Shown here: positions 19,279-23,548 of the stretch, piece after piece | Numbering within the stretch: the stretch's first letter is position 1 | Layout of the letters: the number at the start of each line of letters is the position of its first letter | Source of the DNA: Thermomucor indicae-seudaticae | Lineage: Eukaryota > Mucoromycota > Mucoromycetes > Mucorales > Lichtheimiaceae | Direction of reading: 5' to 3' | NCBI GenBank assembly: GCA_000787465.1 | Contig: JSYX01000558.1 | Span: 1-23,548 of the forward strand | DNA: 23,548 bases | Program-made: the position numbers and the translations under genes | Notes under the pieces: generated by a model | What the model saw: only the letters and a program-made list of their open reading frames with translations | Database searches by the model: none | What the model was told of the DNA's origin: nothing

Positions 19279-19642
19279 AGGCCTCATGATGGGCTTACTG
19301 AGGGTTTCCGTTATATGTATCTGTCCAAACAGAATCGTTTACTCATGAATGAACGTCTCGGCAATTCTGTATCTTCAAGAAAACGTTTACTTTGTTCCAA
19401 AAAAGAGTCCGGCTGCAGCCGGAATGAGTGACCTGTTTCAAACCTGGTTGTAAAAAACCCGAACACAAAAAGCAAAGGATCCCACGTTCTCTCTCTCTTT
19501 CCTTCTCTATTTGCTTTTGGATATCAAAGTAACTGCTCTGTGCCAAAAGGGTCATACTGCCTTTCGATGGAAAAGAGACGTAAAACGCAGGTAGTATAGG
19601 AGGGGTGCGCGAGAAGTGGTCTATGCTCTTCATTCCAGGTCT
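19279..19642 (-). repeat. Diverged dispersed repeat, right copy (inverted relative to 176-485)
   Basis: On the minus strand the blocks of the left copy recur in the same order: AGACCTGGAATGAAGAGC, CCCTTTTGGCACAGAGCAG, GGTTTGAAACAGGTC, GAAACCCTCAGTAAGCCCAT and GAGGCCTT. The right copy is about 55 bp longer, including an AGAGAGAG tract and a PstI-like GGCTGCAGCC palindrome. The shared tail keeps only 5-bp arms (CCTCA/TGAGG) of the hairpin seen in the left copy. Confidence 0.65.
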
Positions 19643-22081
19643 GATATTGCCGCTCATAGAATGGACATCTCTGAAGACGCCTGCCCAGCGAATGGTCGTA
19701 GGGGACAGCGGCATCCCCTGAATCACGATGTAAGTGTATGCAAGTTGCCTAATGCTGTACTTTAGGTATATTAAAAGACATTAATACGGCTTTTAGGCTT
19801 GCTGTCCTGGATGCTCGTTCCTTCCTGGTAATTGGAAAGCGAGTAATCCTCGCCGCTCTCTTCCATAGGCAGGAAACTAATGGGTATATGTGGATTGCGT
19901 AATGCGTTACGTATTCCAGAAATTAATTAAACATTGCTCACAAGGACAGTTTGTCCTGCCTGTCCTTCGGTTCGGGTAATTGGGGGATGGTATCCGATAC
20001 AATACCGCATACGGTCCTGTAGGAACACTGTACCGCAACCAAGACTACCCTAGGCGCCTGATGACGGGCTACTAGAACGGATTGCGGTGCGTGTATGTGG
20101 ATCAATTATTGTTTTATGTTCAAGAAATTAATGCTACTTCTAAGGTGACTTTCTTTGCCGACGCTTTATGGGTCCCTGATGGATCAACTTTGATCCCATT
20201 AGTGGTGTCTGTTTTTGCTGGAGAAGGAACTAAAAAGAACGGGTTTTCAGGGGGGGTTCCAGATCAATGGCCTCGGCTCTTGAAAGGTCCCGCTATTACG
20301 GCAAAACATGCAGCCCGACAGGAGGCGGGACGTGGACATATTCTCCAATGCGGAAAAGGCGGTATGCCCGTGGACCGGCACTTCATGGGGGTACGCAATT
20401 ATATCCGGAATATCTGTTGTTCAATGTATTGATGAAGTTAACTCTGCTTGAACAGAGTATGGCACAAACCGGTTCGTGTATATCCTTGTCGCTATGTCTT
20501 TGCCATGATAATACTCAACCGCCCTGCGAGTAGGGATCTCAGACATATCGCATTGACCAATGAAAGGTTCCTAAAAGGCCTCTTCAAATGGTCCTCTGCA
20601 ACAGCAGGCTTGGAGATATTCTGTTCATACGACAAGAATGGTATACAGAAAGGAGAGCAGAAATGTACCTGCTTTGTGAAGCAGCTAGTCGTTGTCTAGC
20701 GGAAAGGCAGCGTCCTCAAAATAAATTCGTCTTCCATCTATTACTTCCTTTTCTGCTTTTCATTCCTCGTAGACTGATTAAAGAAACTCCTTCTTTTCGA
20801 TCTTGCGGAGGCAGTGAATGACCCATGGACTGGGCAAAGCATGGGAAGCGGGAGCTTGCGTTCTCCATGGAACCTTCTTTCCGGAGAATCAGATGCGAGG
20901 CAGACGCTTGTGTCCATAGCTGTGATATGTAAAGGATTGAATAAAATGTGCTCGTACTGTTCTTTATGTAACACAACAGTAACTGGCAGGCATTTGTTCC
21001 TCTCACTTCATCTCTGAACGGATGATCTGTCCCTGCAGCGCTGGATTCATCGTAGCTCAGGGCGCGAGAATGGCAACATGTAATTGATATTCCAAGAAGA
21101 GTGGCTTTCAGGACAGAACCGGCTACCACTGTGAAAACAGCTCAACAGATATATGTGACGAGACAGTGTGATTTGATTTTCGATCTGCATGTACTTGTTG
21201 CTCTTCCTTTTGGATTGTGGCTTTCAGTTGTAAAGCGTGCAGCTTTATGTGTTGTACTTCCAAGCATACACGACATCAGAACAAGCAAATCCTATTGTAC
21301 CCATAACGGTGCCGCTACTTCCTAGAAGGAACGCCTTAGTCGAGTGCCCCTGGCGAAAGTATGTCCTCTATTTCATTACAGAAGGAATCGTTCATACTAA
21401 CTTATGCTTGTATTGTCTTCAGCGTTGTCCATTCAAGCTGGGCTCCGAAACGCTAGAGGAGGTAACGACGTATTACGGGGAACTTTCCGGTCTTTTTCTC
21501 GGTCCCTGTCCCCACTTCTCAATGAGGAGGCCTAATTGAAGCTTCATCATGTACTTAACAGGTCAAAGCCTCTTCTTCGTGTCCATTTTCCATAATCCGT
21601 ATTTGCAAGGTAGTCATTTGCCCTTTCGTAATAAAAACATATTCATCATTGATATTTTTTGCATTATATTGCGCCAAACCCTGAGAAATACTGTTTTCCT
21701 AGAATCGGCAACCCTGAGGTTGACTGATTCGTGCCATCAATAAAATTCTGAAGATAAAAATGACTGCTGATATACGAGAAGCATAAATACAATTACAATG
21801 CTAACCGATATATAACGTTTACTTCCAGGCGTTTCCATGGGGAGGTGGACCTTATGTCGAGTGCCCATTGTATATGTGCAACAGCCGAATATCCAGACTT
21901 TCGTATAGCAATATCAAACAACTATCAACTCGTCGCGGACTGACCACGCTAAAAGCTCATATGCGTTGGGTAGGTAGGATCTACTACAAGTGTCTGCAAC
22001 ACAAAACAGTATCAGAGGCAGCTTTCAAAAGTTGCGATTGTAGCTTGTACAGGTATAAACAAAAGGAACTGATAGATGATT
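19643..22081. other. Long gene-poor region, no confident feature
   Basis: About 2.4 kb with many short open frames on both strands but none with a recognisable family, sound start and splice pattern. Slightly protein-like pieces (near 20082-20432, 20448-20699, 21237-21539 and 21868-22160 on +) could be decayed mobile-element or gene fragments. Structural details include AAGGACAG/CTGTCCTT arms at 19942-19967 and CGTAA/TTACG arms at 19898-19911. I would not annotate a gene here. Confidence 0.4.
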
Positions 22082-23091
22082 TTACCAACAAAAAAGACAG
22101 AAAAAGAAATTGCAGGTATTCACAAAAAAAGAAATTAGATAAACTGAACTGCACATACTGTAGAAACTATGTACAATTTTTAAACAACAGAGCTGCGGTC
22201 TCCCGACAGCATTGGTGTAGTCAATCTTCAGCAGACTTAACCGTCGCTCCAGCTCCACCATGTCTTCACTATGTGATTTTATTTGCGCGGTCTCAGACTC
22301 CAGCTCTCTGGCAACATCCAAATTTCGATTTTCCAGTAGCAGAAACTGGTTCTTCGTTTCAGCTACTGCCTTTGCTATTCTGTTGATGTTGGCGGCGGTC
22401 TTAGAAATTTCGTGGGATAGCTTGATGTTTCCATCGCGGAAAAAAGGTCGCTTATCGTTGAGGATGCGCAGTTCATTGCTCCCTTGGGCGACCAGAGCTT
22501 GTAAATGACTATGGTTCACCACTTGACTCGACTCGGCTCAACTCGAACATCCATGCTAGGATTACCACGATTCGAGTCGAGTTCGAGTCAGGGCAAATTT
22601 GACTCGACTCGAATCGTTGTGAACCCTATAGACGACTGATTTCTTTATTTTTAATTTCCAAGCGTTGCGTGGCTTCTTCCAGTTCACCTTGAGCGCTCTT
22701 GTACTCTTCTTTCTGTTTCTTTAAAGTTCGCTCTCGTGCTTTTAGCTCTTGTTCCTTTTGCCGCAATTGCTGTTCTTTTCCCTGAAACGCAGTCTTCTGG
22801 TCGACAAAACATTCTAGTTTCTTCTTATTCATGCTTGGCCGCTCTTTCACTGCTTGTACCTCCGTTGTTTCGAAGCCTGTATCGTCAGGCATACGCTCAT
22901 ATTGTGCCACAAGCTCCTTTTGTTTCTTCGGCTCAGTGACCAGTGCCTTGATCTGGCCTGCGTGCGCTTCTTTCGGGTCAATCATTTTGCTTTTCAGTTC
23001 ATCTCGTTCGAGAGTAAAACGCGACGCTCGTTGTTCCAATCGTTTGTTACAGGCAACTATGTTCGCGAGCTGCTGCTTCTTGGCTCCGCCA
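22082..23091 (-). pseudogene. Coiled-coil protein gene fragment, split by a miniature element
   Basis: The minus strand reads from about 23091 (LGGAKKQQLANIVACNKRLE) through SRFTLERDELKSKM, KEQQLRQKEQELKARERTLK and EIKNKEISRL to a stop made by an insertion at 22629. It resumes after the insertion as LQALVAQGSNELRILNDKRP, VAETKNQFLLLENRNLDVAR and MVELERRLSLLKIDYTNAV. Heptad-like Leu/Lys/Glu/Gln spacing shows a long coiled coil. The 5' end is cut by a second element at 23092, so no start exists. The parent could be any coiled-coil scaffold or motor tail; I do not recognise it. Confidence 0.7.
22511..22629. mobile_element. hAT-like miniature element (119 bp) inside the coiled-coil gene
   Basis: Terminal repeats ATGGTTCACCAC (left) and ATAGGGTTCACAACG (right, reverse strand) bound an interior built from ACTCG/CGAGT words on both strands, like the subterminal motifs of hAT elements. 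Flanking 8-mers AAATGACT (22503-22510) and AGACGACT (22630-22637) agree at 6 of 8 positions, the target-duplication size of hAT. Removing the element plus one 8-mer rejoins the interrupted reading frame exactly (ISRL/ISHL then QALVA). Confidence 0.75.
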
Positions 23092-23495
23092 AGGGTTTGT
23101 TATCGATACGATCGAGACGGTACGTGCTCGTGTTATATCGTACCGCGTCGTGAGCGTATGGTATCGAAAATACCGTATCGTATCGGTATCGATCGTTAAA
23201 CTTACATTACACGCATAACCGCCGAGATCCGCCAACTGTTAAGCAGCTGATGCTTACTGATTCACGTTCAACATACCTTGAAAAAGCAAAAGAACACTGA
23301 TGATATATCTCATTACCAAAACAAATGTGCATACTATATTGTTCTGTCAATGCAGAATTAAAACCTTCAGATCCTATCTATAATATAACGGTCAGGTATT
23401 ACATTGGTTATTGTTCACGATCGATACCGGCAGATATACGATATTTACAATCGATACTATACGATGCCGATACGTCGGTACCGATAACGAACCCT
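23092..23495. mobile_element. Second miniature inverted-repeat element (404 bp, hAT-like ends)
   Basis: The left end AGGGTTTGTTATCGATACGA and the right end read on the other strand AGGGTTCGTTATCGGTACCG agree at 19 of 23 bases when extended. Both ends are rich in TATCG/CGATA and GGTAC/GTACC words, while the middle (about 23205-23410) is AT-rich and unrelated. It shares the AGGGTTC terminus with the 119-bp element. Flanking 8-mers (CTCCGCCA and AGACTGCC) do not match, so no target duplication is seen. It ends 7 bp before the right terminal repeat of the window. Confidence 0.65.
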
Positions 23496-23502
23496 AGACT
23501 GC

Positions 23503-23548
23503 CTTATTTTCCGTTCTTACGTAATGTACAGTCTTACGTGGGCCTCTT
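23503..23548 (-). repeat. Right terminal inverted repeat of the window
   Basis: This is the inverted partner of bases 1-46 (44/46). The internal hairpin is kept but one arm differs by a base (CATTACGT in place of CCTTACGT on the reverse strand). Homology stops at 23503, next to the 404-bp miniature element. Confidence 0.85.

Noticed and set aside
21868..22386. 172-codon plus-strand frame rich in Lys and Cys
   Set aside because: Its second half is antisense to the coiled-coil pseudogene and the first half has no recognisable family or splice support.
1..23548. Giant cargo transposon (Starship-like or Maverick-like) filling the window
   Set aside because: No tyrosine recombinase, integrase, DNA polymerase, capsid or intact transposase can be seen, and the cargo is conserved cellular genes. 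Kept only as an open question under the terminal-repeat finding.

Overview
The window reads as nuclear DNA of a filamentous fungus, most likely Mucoromycota (Mucorales-like). The evidence is many short spliceosomal introns (53-79 nt), pyrimidine-rich leaders just before start codons, and Gln/Asn/acidic homopolymer runs in proteins. Family content agrees: a Sfc1-type mitochondrial carrier, Tan1, GRASP, a Chs4-like Sel1 protein, a Tea4/Bud14-like SH3 polarity protein and peroxisomal 5-hydroxyisourate hydrolase. I assigned the lineage from style only, without a database search.

Layout. (1) 1-589: terminal repeat and a diverged dispersed repeat. (2) 590-14665: a dense block of ten protein genes: J-protein (+), tail-anchored protein (+), Ser/Thr-rich single-pass membrane protein (-), Tan1 (-), succinate/fumarate carrier (-), Chs4-like Sel1 protein (+), intronless protein kinase (-), SH3/RA polarity protein (-), GRASP (-), HIU hydrolase (+). 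I rebuilt exon structures by hand. In seven spliced multi-exon genes the reading phases close across nearly all junctions; one GRASP junction and one SH3-gene junction are less certain. (3) 14666-16296: a broken Tc1/mariner transposase and a decayed coiled-coil fragment. (4) 16297-17760: a two-exon acidic protein of unknown function. (5) 17761-23548: gene-poor and repeat-rich, with a Tc1-like miniature element, a second copy of the left-end repeat in inverted orientation, and a coiled-coil pseudogene split by a hAT-like miniature element and bordered by a second one.

The genes do not form one pathway. Several concern cell polarity, wall and secretion (SH3/RA protein, Chs4-like protein, GRASP). 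Others serve mitochondria or peroxisomes (J-protein, Sfc1, HIU hydrolase) or tRNA modification (Tan1).

The most unusual feature is that the first and last 46 bases are inverted copies (44/46 identical) with an internal hairpin, so the whole window has the outline of a terminal-inverted-repeat element. I found no intact transposase or recombinase inside, and the interior is mostly conserved housekeeping genes. Two facing copies of a dispersed repeat are therefore a more economical reading than a giant cargo transposon, but the sequence alone cannot decide.
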